NCBI RefSeq assembly: GCF_000935025.1
Contig: NZ_CP010836.1
Coordinates: forward strand, 4,635,001 to 4,699,000
Direction of reading: 5' to 3'
DNA length: 64,000 bases
From: Sphingomonas hengshuiensis
GTDB lineage: Bacteria; Pseudomonadota; Alphaproteobacteria; Sphingomonadales; Sphingomonadaceae
Notes under the pieces: model-generated
The model's input: only the letters and a program-made list of their open reading frames with translations
What the model was told of the DNA's origin: nothing
The model's database searches: none
Position numbers and translations under genes: made by a program
Shown: positions 37,157-46,081 of the stretch, in pieces
Position numbering within the stretch: the stretch's first letter is position 1
Layout: each line of letters begins with the position of its first letter

Positions 37157-38169
37157 TTACTCGGTCAGCAGGACAGTGACGGTGGTGCCTTTGGGGCCGC
37201 TGCGCGTGTCGATCGTGCCGCCTGCCTGACGCGCAAACCCGTCGATCAGCCGTTGGCCGAGCCCGCTGCCGGGACGGGGTGCGCGTTCGGCGGGGATGCC
37301 GGTGCCGTTGTCGGCGACGATCAGCCGCCATCCCGGTTCGGCGGAGACGAAGCGAACCGTGATCGTGCCGGTTTCGCGATCGGTGAAGGCGTGCTTGGCG
37401 GCGTTGGTGACGAGTTCGTTGACGATCAGCCCCAGCGTCACGGCGCGGTCGCGCGGCATCGTGGCGGGTTCGGCATCGCAGTTCAGCGCGATCGCGCCGC
37501 GCAGGAACAGCGCCTCGGCCAGCGCGGCGCAGAGTTCGTGGAGATAGGCAGCGATGTCGACCATGCCGGGCGAACCGCTGCCGCGATAGAGATGGCGATG
37601 CGCGCGCGCGCGATGCTTTCGATCCGCGACAGCGCCGTGGTGAGCGCCTCCGCGGTCTCGCCGCTGCCCGCGCGGCGCCGCTGCATCTCGAGCAGCGAGG
37701 CGACCAGCGCGAAATTATTCTTCACGCGGTGTTCGAATTCCTCGAGCAGCAGGTCGCGCTCGGCCAGTTCACGGTCACGCTCGCGCGCCACGCGGTGGAC
37801 CGCGCGGCGGAAGATCTCGGCGAGCGTCACGGTGATCGCGCAGGCGACCGCGACATTGCCGACCGATACCGCCGCCGCCGGGTTCTCGAACAGGAACGAG
37901 CCGCGGATCGGAAACAGATAATACCAGGAGAAGAGGATCGAGATCGTGCCGCAGGTCGCTCCGGCGCGCCATCCGGCGAACAAGGTGGCGATCATCGCCG
38001 CGGGGAAGATCAGCGGGAATACCGCCGCGCCCGGCACGAGCAGGTCGAGCGCGAAGCGCAACACGCCGGCACAGGTCGTCGCGAGCAACCCGACGCACAC
38101 CGACGTCAGCCAGCGTGGCAAAGTTCCCGCAAGCCGATCCGGAAGATCCAGTTCGCCTATCCGCCCCAT
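37157..38169 (-). pseudogene. Histidine kinase with DUF4118 sensor, split by a frameshift in a CG tract
   Basis: Two overlapping frames together encode one protein. Frame A (38169 down to about 37612) gives a DUF4118 membrane domain of four helices like KdpD's (LLATTCAGVLRFALDLLVPG...WYYLFPIRG) and a HisKA_2 helix with EHRVKNNFALVASLLEMQRRR. Frame B (from about 37600 to 37157) gives the HATPase domain (LGLIVNELVTNAAKHAF, DNGTGIP, GLGQRLIDGFARQAGG). The join falls in an alternating GC run (37600-37612). Removing one CG unit restores ...IARAHRHLYRGSGSPGMVDI, the normal family sequence. Read as given, frame A continues to a stop at 37483. Either a true slippage mutation or a sequencing error. 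Confidence 0.85.
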
Positions 38170-38243
38170 GGCAGGAGTGACACCCGGCCACGTGCCGCTG
38201 TCAAGCCAAGAGCGTAGGCGTAATGATCGAGATCAATATTATT

Positions 38244-39053
38244 TCACAAATACTTGGCAGTGCGTCCCGCCAGGTCGACGACATATTGCCAGGCGACTCG
38301 CCCCGACCGGCTGCCGCGCCGCGTCGCCCAGTTCACGGCCTCGGCAGGGTCGAAGGACAGGCCGTGCGCATCGGCATAGCCGCGGACGATATCGAGATAC
38401 AGATCCTGGTCGATCGCGTGGAAGCCGAGGCTGAGCCCGAAACGGTCGGCGAGCGCGAGGCTGTCGTCGATCGAATCGCGCGGATTGATCGCGCTGTCCT
38501 GTTCCGCCAGGTCGCGGGGGATGAGGTGGCGGCGGTTCGACGTGACGAGCAGCCGGGCATTGGCCGGGCGCGCTTCGGCCCCGCCCTCCAGCAGCGAACG
38601 CAGCGCGCGGGCGTCGCCAGCGGCGTCGAAGCCGAGATCGTCGAGGAAGATCGCGAAGGGCCGCGTCGTGGCGGCGATCGTCGCGAACAGATCGGGCAGC
38701 GAATCGAGATGCTCGGGCGTCGCCTCGACCAGCGCGAGCGCGCCGCCCGCCGCCTGCACCGCGCCGACCGCGCTCTTGACCAGCGCCGACTTGCCGGTGC
38801 CGCGCGCGCCCCACAGCAGCACGTCCTGCGCGGCATGCCCCGCCGAGAGCCGTTCGAGATTGGCGAGCAGCGCGGTGCGTTGCTTGTCGACGCCGCGCAG
38901 CATCGCCAGCGGCAGCGGCGCAAAGGCGCGCGCGGCGGCGAGGCGATCGCCGCGCCACACATAGGCGGGGTGCGCCAGCGGATCGGCGGCGGGCAGCGGC
39001 GGCGGGGCCATGCGCTCGAGTGCGTCGGCGATGCGAGTGAGGGCGTCGGTCAT
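38244..39053 (-). CDS. DUF815-family AAA ATPase
   Basis: 269 aa, cytosolic. Walker A GARGTGKSALVK near 83-94, Walker B FAIFLDDLGFD near 135, sensor LLVTSNRRHLIPRD near 170, and the family block DSIDDSLALADRFGLSLGFHAIDQDLYLDIVRGY in parts. DUF815 proteins are conserved alphaproteobacterial single-domain ATPases of unknown role. It stands 32 bases upstream-side of the TPR protein gene's end on the same strand order, so it is the last gene of the minus-strand run from the sugar transferase. Confidence 0.88.
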   Translation of the reverse strand: MTDALTRIADALERMAPPPLPAADPLAHPAYVWRGDRLAAARAFAPLPLAMLRGVDKQRTALLANLERLSAGHAAQDVLLWGARGTGKSALVKSAVGAVQAAGGALALVEATPEHLDSLPDLFATIAATTRPFAIFLDDLGFDAAGDARALRSLLEGGAEARPANARLLVTSNRRHLIPRDLAEQDSAINPRDSIDDSLALADRFGLSLGFHAIDQDLYLDIVRGYADAHGLSFDPAEAVNWATRRGSRSGRVAWQYVVDLAGRTAKYL

Positions 39054-39085
39054 CGCGCCGCTATAGGGACAAGCCTCGCCCGCGG

Positions 39086-41161
39086 TCAGCCCATTTTCGC
39101 GACGAGCGCGGTTGCGGCGGCGCGATCGGGGAAGCCGGGATCGGCAAGCGCGGCCTGTGCCTGCGCGCGCGCATCGCCCCGGCGGTCCAGATCCGCATAG
39201 ACCTGTGCCAGGTGCCAGCGCAGCCCCGGATGGCGCGGCGCCAGCGCGACGGCCTTTTGCAGCAGTTCGACCGCGCCGGGCAGGTCGCCGCCGCGATACA
39301 GCGCCCAGCCGAACGCGTCGGCGGCAGCCGGGTTGGACGGGGCGAGCGCATAGGCGGCCTCGCCGAACTCTGCCGCGGCCTCTGCCTCGCCCGCGCCGGC
39401 ATAGGCATAGGCCAGCTCGGCATTGAGCGCGGCGTCGCCGTCGCCGATCCGCAGCCGGAGGCGTTCGAGCGTGTCGATCGCCGGCTCATAATCGCCCGCC
39501 GCAAGCTGCCAGTGCGCGGACAGGCGCAGCGCGGCGATGTCCACCGGGTTTTGCGACAGGAACAGCGCGAGCGTGTTTGCGGCTTCCGCGCGCCTGCCCG
39601 CGCGATCCTGCGCATCGACCAGCCGCAGCATCGTCGGCGAATCGAAGCGGAGATCGGCGGCATTGCGATAAGCGACCGAGGCGTCGGCGGGGCGCGCCAT
39701 CAGCATCAGCACGTCGCCGAGCAAGAGATGCGCGGCGGGGGCGCCGAAATTCTTCGCAACGACATCGCGCGCATGGGCGAGCGCGCCGGCCATGTCGCCC
39801 TGGTCGATCAGCGCGCGGATCAGCGGCAGCGTCGCGGCGGGATCGCCGGGGCGCTCGGCGACATCGGCGGCGAGCACCGCGGCGCTGTCATCGGCGCGGA
39901 AGGCGCCGGGCTCGGCCAGTCCCGGCAGCGCGGCGCGATCGAGGAAGCGCGCGGCGGCGGCGCGATCGCCGATCCGCTCGAACCCGCGCGCGACCAGCGT
40001 CAGCGCATAGCTGTCGGCGTCGCCGCGTGCGACGACGGGGCGCAGCGTGTCGATCGCGTTGCGCGCCGCATCGGTGCGCAGCAGCGCGAGCGCGAGCAGC
40101 TTGCGCGCCGACAGGTTGAGCGGCTGGGCGCCGACGATGCCGCGCAGCCGACCGATCGCCTGTTCGTTCGCGCCCGCCTGAAGATCGAGCGTCGCGGCGA
40201 GCAGCTGCGCGCCGGGAAGCGAATCGACCCCGCCGCCGGTGCGTTCGAGCAGGCTGCGCGCCAGATCGAACCGGCCCGCGCGCGCGGCGATCACCGCCTG
40301 AAGGTACAAGGCCTGCGGACTGCCCGGGCGGGCATCGAGCGCGCGGCGGGTGGCGGCGAGCGACGCGACGGTCTGTCCGGCATCGCCGAGCGTCGCGGCA
40401 TATTCGATCAGCGCATCATGGTCCGCGGGATCGCGGGCGAGCGCGGCCTCGAACCAGGGGAGCGCGGCGATAAGCCCGAACTGGGTGCGGACGAGCACGC
40501 CGCGCAGCACCAGCGCGTCGACATTGCCGGGGGCGAGCTTGACGGCCTGTTCGGACGCCTGGATCGCGCCGAGCAGATCGCCCGCAGTCCGCTTGAAACG
40601 CGCGACATCGGTCCAGACATCGGCATCGCGCGGGGCGATCCGTATTGCTGCGTCCAGCGCCGCAAGCGCGCCGGCATAGTCGCCGCCCGCAGTCAGCGCA
40701 CGCGCGCGCATCCGCAGGCCATAGGGCCGGAAGCGCGCGTCGGTCCGGTCGGATTCGGCCAGCGCCTTGTCGACATTGCCCTGGAGCAGGAAGGCGTGCG
40801 CGCGCAGATGGGCGAGCTGCCCCGAGTCGGTGCCGGAATCGACGGCGCGCTGAAGCTCGGCCTCGGCGCCCAGCCCGTCGCCGAGCGCGAGCATCGCGAC
40901 CGCGAGCGCGCGGTGCGCCTCGGCATTGGCGGGATCGCTGCGCACCGCGTCGAGCGCGGCGTTGCGCGCCGAGGTCGCATTGTCCGCGGCGAGCAGGGCG
41001 AATGCGCGGGCAGTGGCCTCCTGCGCGGCGTCGGGGTCCTGCCGCGCGGGCGCCAGCAGCAGCCAGCCGAGCAGGATCGCGAACACGCCGAGCGCACCGC
41101 CCAGGACGAGCGCGCGGCGGAGCATGGGCACGCGGCGGGCGCGCTCAGGGCTGGAGGTCAT
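39086..41161 (-). CDS. prsT: PrsT-like TPR-repeat protein of the exosortase/PEP-CTERM system
   Basis: 691 aa. One N-terminal membrane helix (about 15-37), then more than ten tetratricopeptide units covering most of the protein (for example PANAEAHRALAVAMLALGDG, GNVDALVLRGVL, RDADVWTDVARFKRTAGD, SNPAAADAFGWALYRGGD). Assignment as PrsT rests on its position next to PrsR and PrsK. Unlike typical PrsT lipoproteins no Cys follows the helix (LLGWLLLAPARQDPD), so it would be membrane-anchored rather than lipidated; it is also shorter than the roughly 900-residue type. The start at 41161 overlaps the end of prsR by 17 bases; 41125 is an alternative. Confidence 0.75.
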   Translation of the reverse strand: MTSSPERARRVPMLRRALVLGGALGVFAILLGWLLLAPARQDPDAAQEATARAFALLAADNATSARNAALDAVRSDPANAEAHRALAVAMLALGDGLGAEAELQRAVDSGTDSGQLAHLRAHAFLLQGNVDKALAESDRTDARFRPYGLRMRARALTAGGDYAGALAALDAAIRIAPRDADVWTDVARFKRTAGDLLGAIQASEQAVKLAPGNVDALVLRGVLVRTQFGLIAALPWFEAALARDPADHDALIEYAATLGDAGQTVASLAATRRALDARPGSPQALYLQAVIAARAGRFDLARSLLERTGGGVDSLPGAQLLAATLDLQAGANEQAIGRLRGIVGAQPLNLSARKLLALALLRTDAARNAIDTLRPVVARGDADSYALTLVARGFERIGDRAAAARFLDRAALPGLAEPGAFRADDSAAVLAADVAERPGDPAATLPLIRALIDQGDMAGALAHARDVVAKNFGAPAAHLLLGDVLMLMARPADASVAYRNAADLRFDSPTMLRLVDAQDRAGRRAEAANTLALFLSQNPVDIAALRLSAHWQLAAGDYEPAIDTLERLRLRIGDGDAALNAELAYAYAGAGEAEAAAEFGEAAYALAPSNPAAADAFGWALYRGGDLPGAVELLQKAVALAPRHPGLRWHLAQVYADLDRRGDARAQAQAALADPGFPDRAAATALVAKMG

Positions 41162-42497
41162 AGGCCTTCATCAGGTCGTAGAGCGTCGGGCGGCTGATCC
41201 CGAGCAGCCGCGCGGTGCCCGAGATATTGCCCTCGGCCCGTGCCAGCGCGTGGCGGATCGCCTTGCGATCGGCCAGCTCGCGCGCCGCCTTGAGGTTGAC
41301 CGGCGCGGCCTCGGGATCGGCGGCGAGATCGAGGTCGGCAGCGGTGACGCTCTTGCCATCGGCCATGATCACCGCGCGCTTCACGCGGTTTTCCAGCTCG
41401 CGGACATTGCCGGGCCAGCCCCAGGCATCGATCGCGGCGAGCGCGTCGGGGGCGAAGCTGCGCACCGGCGCGCGCATCGCGGCGGCATATTTCTTGAGGA
41501 AATGCCGCGCGAGCAGCCCCGCGTCCCCCGGCCGCTCGGCGAGCGAGGGGATGCGCACGACGATCTCGGCAAGGCGATAATAAAGATCGTCGCGGAAGCG
41601 GCCGTCGGCGACCATCGCATCGACATCCTGATGCGTCGCGCAGACGATGCGGGTGTCGACCGCGATCGACTTGCGGCTGCCGATCCGCTCGATCACGCGC
41701 TCCTGGAGGAAGCGGAGCAGCTTTACCTGGAGCGGGAGCGGGATGTCGCCGACTTCGTCGAGGAACAACGTCCCGCCCTGCGCCTGTTCGATCTTGCCCT
41801 CGGTGGTCTTTACCGCGCCGGTGAACGCGCCCTTTTCGTGGCCGAACAGCTCCGATTCGAGCAGCGTCTCGGGGATCGCGGCGCAATTGATCGCGACGAA
41901 CGCGCCGCGTTTGCGCGGCGAGGCATCGTGGAGACCGCGCGCGAGCAATTCCTTGCCGGTGCCGCTGGCGCCGAGCAGCATCACCGAGACATCGGCGCCC
42001 GCAACGCGCTCGATCGTGCGGGTGACCTTGAGCATCTCGGGCGCGCCGGTGATCATCCCGCCGAGCACGATGCCGGCATCGGCGCGTTCGGCGAGGCGGC
42101 GATTCTCGGCCTCAAGCGCATGGACGTGGAACGCGCGCGCGACGATCATCCCCAGCGCGTCGACATCGATCGGCTTCTGGTAGAAATCCCACGCCCCCAG
42201 CGCGATCGCGCGGAGCATCGAGTCGTGCGCGCCGTGGCCCGAGGCGACGATCACCTTGGTATCCGGGCGGAGCTTCAGGATCGTCTCGAGCGTGGCAAAG
42301 CCTTCGCTGGTGCCGTCGGGGTCGGGGGGCAGGCCGAGGTCGAGCGTCACGACCTGCGGCTCCTCGGCGCGGACCAGCGCGATGGCTTCGTCGCGGTCGG
42401 TCGCGCTGTGGATCTGATAGCCTTCATAGGCCCAGCGGAGCTGGCGCTGGAGCCCGGCATCGTCCTCGACGATCAGCAGCTTGCGAACGGCGGTCAT
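41145..42497 (-). CDS. prsR: PrsR, sigma-54-dependent response regulator
   Basis: 450 aa. Receiver domain with Asp53 (VVTLDLGLPPDPDG), a central AAA+ domain with Walker A GASGTGKE near 172 and the sigma-54-contacting motif GAFTGA, and a C-terminal Fis-type helix-turn-helix (NISGTARLLGISRPTLYDLMK). The longer receiver loop PPDPDGTSEGF is characteristic of the exosortase-linked PrsR regulators. It activates RpoN promoters of exopolysaccharide and PEP-CTERM genes in characterised species. Start at 42497 overlaps the prsK stop (ATGA). Confidence 0.92.
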   Translation of the reverse strand: MTAVRKLLIVEDDAGLQRQLRWAYEGYQIHSATDRDEAIALVRAEEPQVVTLDLGLPPDPDGTSEGFATLETILKLRPDTKVIVASGHGAHDSMLRAIALGAWDFYQKPIDVDALGMIVARAFHVHALEAENRRLAERADAGIVLGGMITGAPEMLKVTRTIERVAGADVSVMLLGASGTGKELLARGLHDASPRKRGAFVAINCAAIPETLLESELFGHEKGAFTGAVKTTEGKIEQAQGGTLFLDEVGDIPLPLQVKLLRFLQERVIERIGSRKSIAVDTRIVCATHQDVDAMVADGRFRDDLYYRLAEIVVRIPSLAERPGDAGLLARHFLKKYAAAMRAPVRSFAPDALAAIDAWGWPGNVRELENRVKRAVIMADGKSVTAADLDLAADPEAAPVNLKAARELADRKAIRHALARAEGNISGTARLLGISRPTLYDLMKAYDLQP

Positions 42498-44554
42498 GCG
42501 GCGCGCTCCACGTCGGCGTCGGTCGCGCGCGCGGCGCGCAGCACCAGCCGGAAGCGCGTGCCGACGCCTTCGCGCGACGTGACCTCCAGCCGGCCCTGCA
42601 TCGCATCGGCAAGCTGGCGCGCCTCGAACGCGCCGATCCCGAACCCGCCCTCCTTCGACGAGACGAACGGCTTGAACAGCTTGTCGCGGACGAAGCCGGG
42701 GGACATGCCGCAGCCGCGATCGATCACGTCGATGCGCACTTCGTCGGCATCGGTGGACACGGCGAGCATCACCGGCTCGGTCGGCGGGCTCGCCTCGATT
42801 GCGTTCTGGACGAGATGGCCGAGCAATTGCTCGAGCCCCGCCGGATCCGCCTGTGCCACCGCGGCGAGCGCGCCGGTGACCAGCACCGGATGCTGGCGGC
42901 GGCGCTGGGCGGCGACGCGTTCGACCACGGGGACGATCTCGACCGGGTGCGGCGCCTCGCGCCGGCCGCGATGATGCTGCGACAGCCGGGCGAGCAGGGC
43001 GTTCATCCGCACGGCCGATTCCTGGAGCGTCGCGACCATGTCGGCGCGGAATTCGGGATTGTCGGCATGGCGTTCGGCGTTGCGCGCGGTCAGCGTCAAT
43101 TGGCTCACCAGATTCTTGATGTCGTGGAGGATGAAGGCGAAGCGGCGGTTGAACTCGTCGAAGCGCCGGGCGTCGGCCAGCGCCTCGTGTGCGCGCGCCT
43201 CGGCAAGGTGGCTCGCGACCTGGCGCCCGGCGACCTTGAGCAAATCGAAATCCTCCCAGTCGAGCGGACGGTCGATCGGCGGGCGCGCGAGCAGGATCGC
43301 GCCGGCAAGGCTCGCCATATGCGGCAGCGGCACCAGTACCCAGGCCTCGGGCAGGTCGAGCATCCATTGCGGGATCGCGCTGGCCTCCGCGCCGGTATCG
43401 GAGCGCTGGCGAACGGGATCCAGCTCGACGATGCGCCCGGTCGCGCCGAGATAGGCGGCGAGCGGCGCGTCGCTGGCGACGGGAAGCGTGCTGCGGTCCC
43501 AGTTCCAGCTCGCGCCGACGCCGAGCGCGGCACCGTCGGGCACGAGCAGCACGCCTGCGGGCGAATCGGTGAGGTCGGCGATCGCCTTGACGATGCGCTC
43601 GTCGAGCGGCGCGGCGCCGTCGGGCGCGCCCAGCGTCTCGGTGAAGCGCATCCATTCGGCGCGATAGTCATAGCGGTGGCGGAACAGATGCTTGGCCAGC
43701 TTGACCTTCGCCCAGGCGCGCAGCCAGCTGTTCGACACCAAAGTCAATATGGCGGCGGTCGATCCGAGCACGAACGCCGTCTGGAGCAGCCGCGCATGGC
43801 CGCCGCCGATCGTGGCGATCGCGCTGGTGGTCAAAGCGAGGACGGCGAAATAGGCACCGATCGCGATGAGCGAGAGCGACTGATAGGTGACGGCGCGCGA
43901 CACCTGGAGGTTCCACTGTCCCTTGCGCTGGAACCCGACGCCGAGCGCGAGGGCGACGCCGATCATCGCGATGCCGCGCAGCGCCGGTTGCGACGGGGGG
44001 CCGTCGGCGGACAGATAGGCGATTGCGAACAGCGCGAAGTCGACCAGCCACATCCCCGCCAGCGCGAGCACGAGCCATTTGAGCCCGCCCCCCGCCGCGG
44101 GATGGAGCGCGGCATGAAGCTCCTGGACCAGCACCAGCGCGGCGACCGCGACGAGCATCCGCAGCAGCAGCACGCCGCCTTCGACCTGGGCGGCGATGGC
44201 GGGGCCCTGGCCTGCGACGACCAGATGCGCGACCAGCGCGGCGAGTGCGACGAGCATCACGACGCCGTAGACGGTGTCGAGCGCGCGCGGCGGGCGCGCC
44301 TTGCCGTCGCGGCGGTGGAGGACGAGCATCAAGCCCAGCCATGCGAGGTTGCGCAGCGTCTCCGCGACGCGCGCGACCGGATCGTTCGGTCCGATCCCCG
44401 CCACGGCCAGCGCCCATAACGCCGTCAGCACCAGCGCCGTCGCGAGCGGGCGGCGGGGCATGCCCTCGGGCCCCGAGCGCAATGCCCAGAGTGCCAGCGC
44501 GCCGAACAGCAAGGCGGCAAGTGCGTGCGTCCAGATATTGAACGCCGCCGCCAT
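42494..44554 (-). CDS. prsK: PrsK, membrane histidine kinase of the exosortase/PEP-CTERM system
   Basis: 686 aa. The N-terminal half holds about eight membrane helices (to about 285), then a GAF-like domain (about 300-450, ADLTDSPAGVLLVPDGAALG), the dimerisation helix with phospho-accepting His477 (FILHDIKNLVSQL), and an ATPase domain (LLGHLVQNAIEAS, DRGCGMSPGFV, GGFGIGAFEARQLA). The IKNLVSQL H-box and multi-helix N-terminus are those of PrsK. Start shares one base with the sugar transferase stop (TGATG), and its own stop overlaps prsR, so sugar transferase, kinase and regulator are one operon. Confidence 0.92.
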   Translation of the reverse strand: MAAAFNIWTHALAALLFGALALWALRSGPEGMPRRPLATALVLTALWALAVAGIGPNDPVARVAETLRNLAWLGLMLVLHRRDGKARPPRALDTVYGVVMLVALAALVAHLVVAGQGPAIAAQVEGGVLLLRMLVAVAALVLVQELHAALHPAAGGGLKWLVLALAGMWLVDFALFAIAYLSADGPPSQPALRGIAMIGVALALGVGFQRKGQWNLQVSRAVTYQSLSLIAIGAYFAVLALTTSAIATIGGGHARLLQTAFVLGSTAAILTLVSNSWLRAWAKVKLAKHLFRHRYDYRAEWMRFTETLGAPDGAAPLDERIVKAIADLTDSPAGVLLVPDGAALGVGASWNWDRSTLPVASDAPLAAYLGATGRIVELDPVRQRSDTGAEASAIPQWMLDLPEAWVLVPLPHMASLAGAILLARPPIDRPLDWEDFDLLKVAGRQVASHLAEARAHEALADARRFDEFNRRFAFILHDIKNLVSQLTLTARNAERHADNPEFRADMVATLQESAVRMNALLARLSQHHRGRREAPHPVEIVPVVERVAAQRRRQHPVLVTGALAAVAQADPAGLEQLLGHLVQNAIEASPPTEPVMLAVSTDADEVRIDVIDRGCGMSPGFVRDKLFKPFVSSKEGGFGIGAFEARQLADAMQGRLEVTSREGVGTRFRLVLRAARATDADVERAA

Positions 44555-45942
44555 CAGCGCGCGCCCTCCGGAAACAGCACCACGCGCAACGTCTGGAGGA
44601 GGATCAGCAGGTCGAGGAAGGGCGAATAATTCTTGGCGTAGAACAAGTCATATTCGAGCTTCTGGCGGCTGTCCTCGATCGACGCGCCATAGGGATAGTT
44701 GATCTGGGCCCAGCCGGTGATCCCCGGCTTCACCATATGGCGTTCGGCGTAATAAGGCAGCTTCTGTTCGAGATCCTCGACGAATTGCGGGCGTTCGGGG
44801 CGCGGGCCGACAAAGCTCATCTCGCCCTTCAGCACCGTCCAGCATTGCGGCAGCTCGTCGATGCGGAGCAGGCGGATGACGCGGCCGACGCGGGTGATGC
44901 GCGGATCATTCTTCTCCGCCCATACCGCCTGGCCCGCGACTTCGGCATCCTCGCGCATCGAGCGCAGCTTGATGACGTCGAAGCCCTGGCCGTACAGCCC
45001 GACGCGGCGCTGGCGGTAGAAGGCGGGGCCCTTGCTCTCCAGCTTGATGAGGATCGCGGTGAGCAGGACGAGGGGGGCGCTGAGCAGCAGCAGCAGCGTG
45101 CTCGCCGCGATGTCGAACAGCCGCTTGAACGCGCTGGAGAACATCCGCCCCGACGAAAAGCCGTCGGAGAAGATCAGCCAGCTGGGGTTGACGCTGTCGA
45201 GGTCGACGCGCCCGGTCTCGCGTTCGAGGAAGGTCGAGATCTCGTTGACATGGACCCCGGTGGTCTTGATCCGCAGCAGGTCCTTGAGCGGCAGCGCGTT
45301 GCGTCGCTCCTCGAGCGCGAGCACGACTTCGCTGGCGTTGAGCAGGACGACATGGTCGGCGAGGTTGTAGATCGCGTCGCGGGCGATGGCCTCCGGAATG
45401 GCGCGGTTGGCCTCGCTCATCGCGACATAGCCGACGACGGCGAAGCCCGCGCCCGGCACCTGGGCCAGCGCCTTGAGCCGCGCCGCGCGCGCGCCCGCGC
45501 CCAGTACCACGATCCGGCGCTTGAACGCCTGGCTGCCCAGCGTCTTGCCGAGAAGGATGCGCAGGAACACCAGCAACCCGAGCGAGGCGAACATCGCGTA
45601 GAGCAGGTTCGATCGCCAGAAACTGATCGAGGGGAGCAGGAAATAAAGCGAGGAGAGGCCGATGACGCCCAGCGACGTGGCGACGATCAGCCGCGCCGTG
45701 GCGTAGCGCAAGGATTGCAGCGCATCGGCGCCATAGACCCCCACCGCGACCATCGCGAGCTGTGTCGTCACGGCATAGGCCAGGAGCTGCGGGAGCCGCG
45801 AGCCCATCGGCGCGGGCGTCATGCCGAGCTGATGCGCGCGCAGGAGCCAGCCAAGCTCACCCGCGGCGAGCAGCAGGATGATGTCCAGCATGCCGAGCAG
45901 GAGCACGGCGTTGGGGACATAATGCTTGAACAGCCGGATCAT
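44554..45942 (-). CDS. Undecaprenyl-phosphate sugar phosphotransferase, exosortase-associated type
   Basis: 462 aa, polyisoprenyl-phosphate hexose-1-phosphate transferase. Four N-terminal membrane helices, a CoA-binding-like middle domain (RRIVVLGAGARAARLKALAQ), one further helix (about 275-297), and the catalytic domain: KRLFDIAAS, YRQRRVGLYGQGFDVIKLRSM, LLRIDELPQCWTVLKGEMSFVGPRPERP, KPGITGWAQINYPYG. It loads the first sugar on the lipid carrier for exopolysaccharide. The combination with PrsK/PrsR corresponds to the glycosyltransferase found beside XrtA exosortases. Divergent from manC. Confidence 0.92.
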   Translation of the reverse strand: MIRLFKHYVPNAVLLLGMLDIILLLAAGELGWLLRAHQLGMTPAPMGSRLPQLLAYAVTTQLAMVAVGVYGADALQSLRYATARLIVATSLGVIGLSSLYFLLPSISFWRSNLLYAMFASLGLLVFLRILLGKTLGSQAFKRRIVVLGAGARAARLKALAQVPGAGFAVVGYVAMSEANRAIPEAIARDAIYNLADHVVLLNASEVVLALEERRNALPLKDLLRIKTTGVHVNEISTFLERETGRVDLDSVNPSWLIFSDGFSSGRMFSSAFKRLFDIAASTLLLLLSAPLVLLTAILIKLESKGPAFYRQRRVGLYGQGFDVIKLRSMREDAEVAGQAVWAEKNDPRITRVGRVIRLLRIDELPQCWTVLKGEMSFVGPRPERPQFVEDLEQKLPYYAERHMVKPGITGWAQINYPYGASIEDSRQKLEYDLFYAKNYSPFLDLLILLQTLRVVLFPEGAR

Positions 45943-46081
45943 GGGACTCGGCTTTTAAGGGGAGAAGTGTAAACAAACCCGACACATCGGCGCCGCTTGT
46001 TGTAAAAATCCTGGCGCCGGGCGGGTCGAAGTGCGCGCTTTGACCGTTGCCGGCGTTGCACTAAGGACGAAACATCGAACC

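Noticed and set aside
45943..46081. Sigma-54 promoter in the manC/sugar transferase divergent gap
   Set aside because: PrsR would predict one, but no TGGC-N8-10-TGC spacing of acceptable quality was found on either strand.
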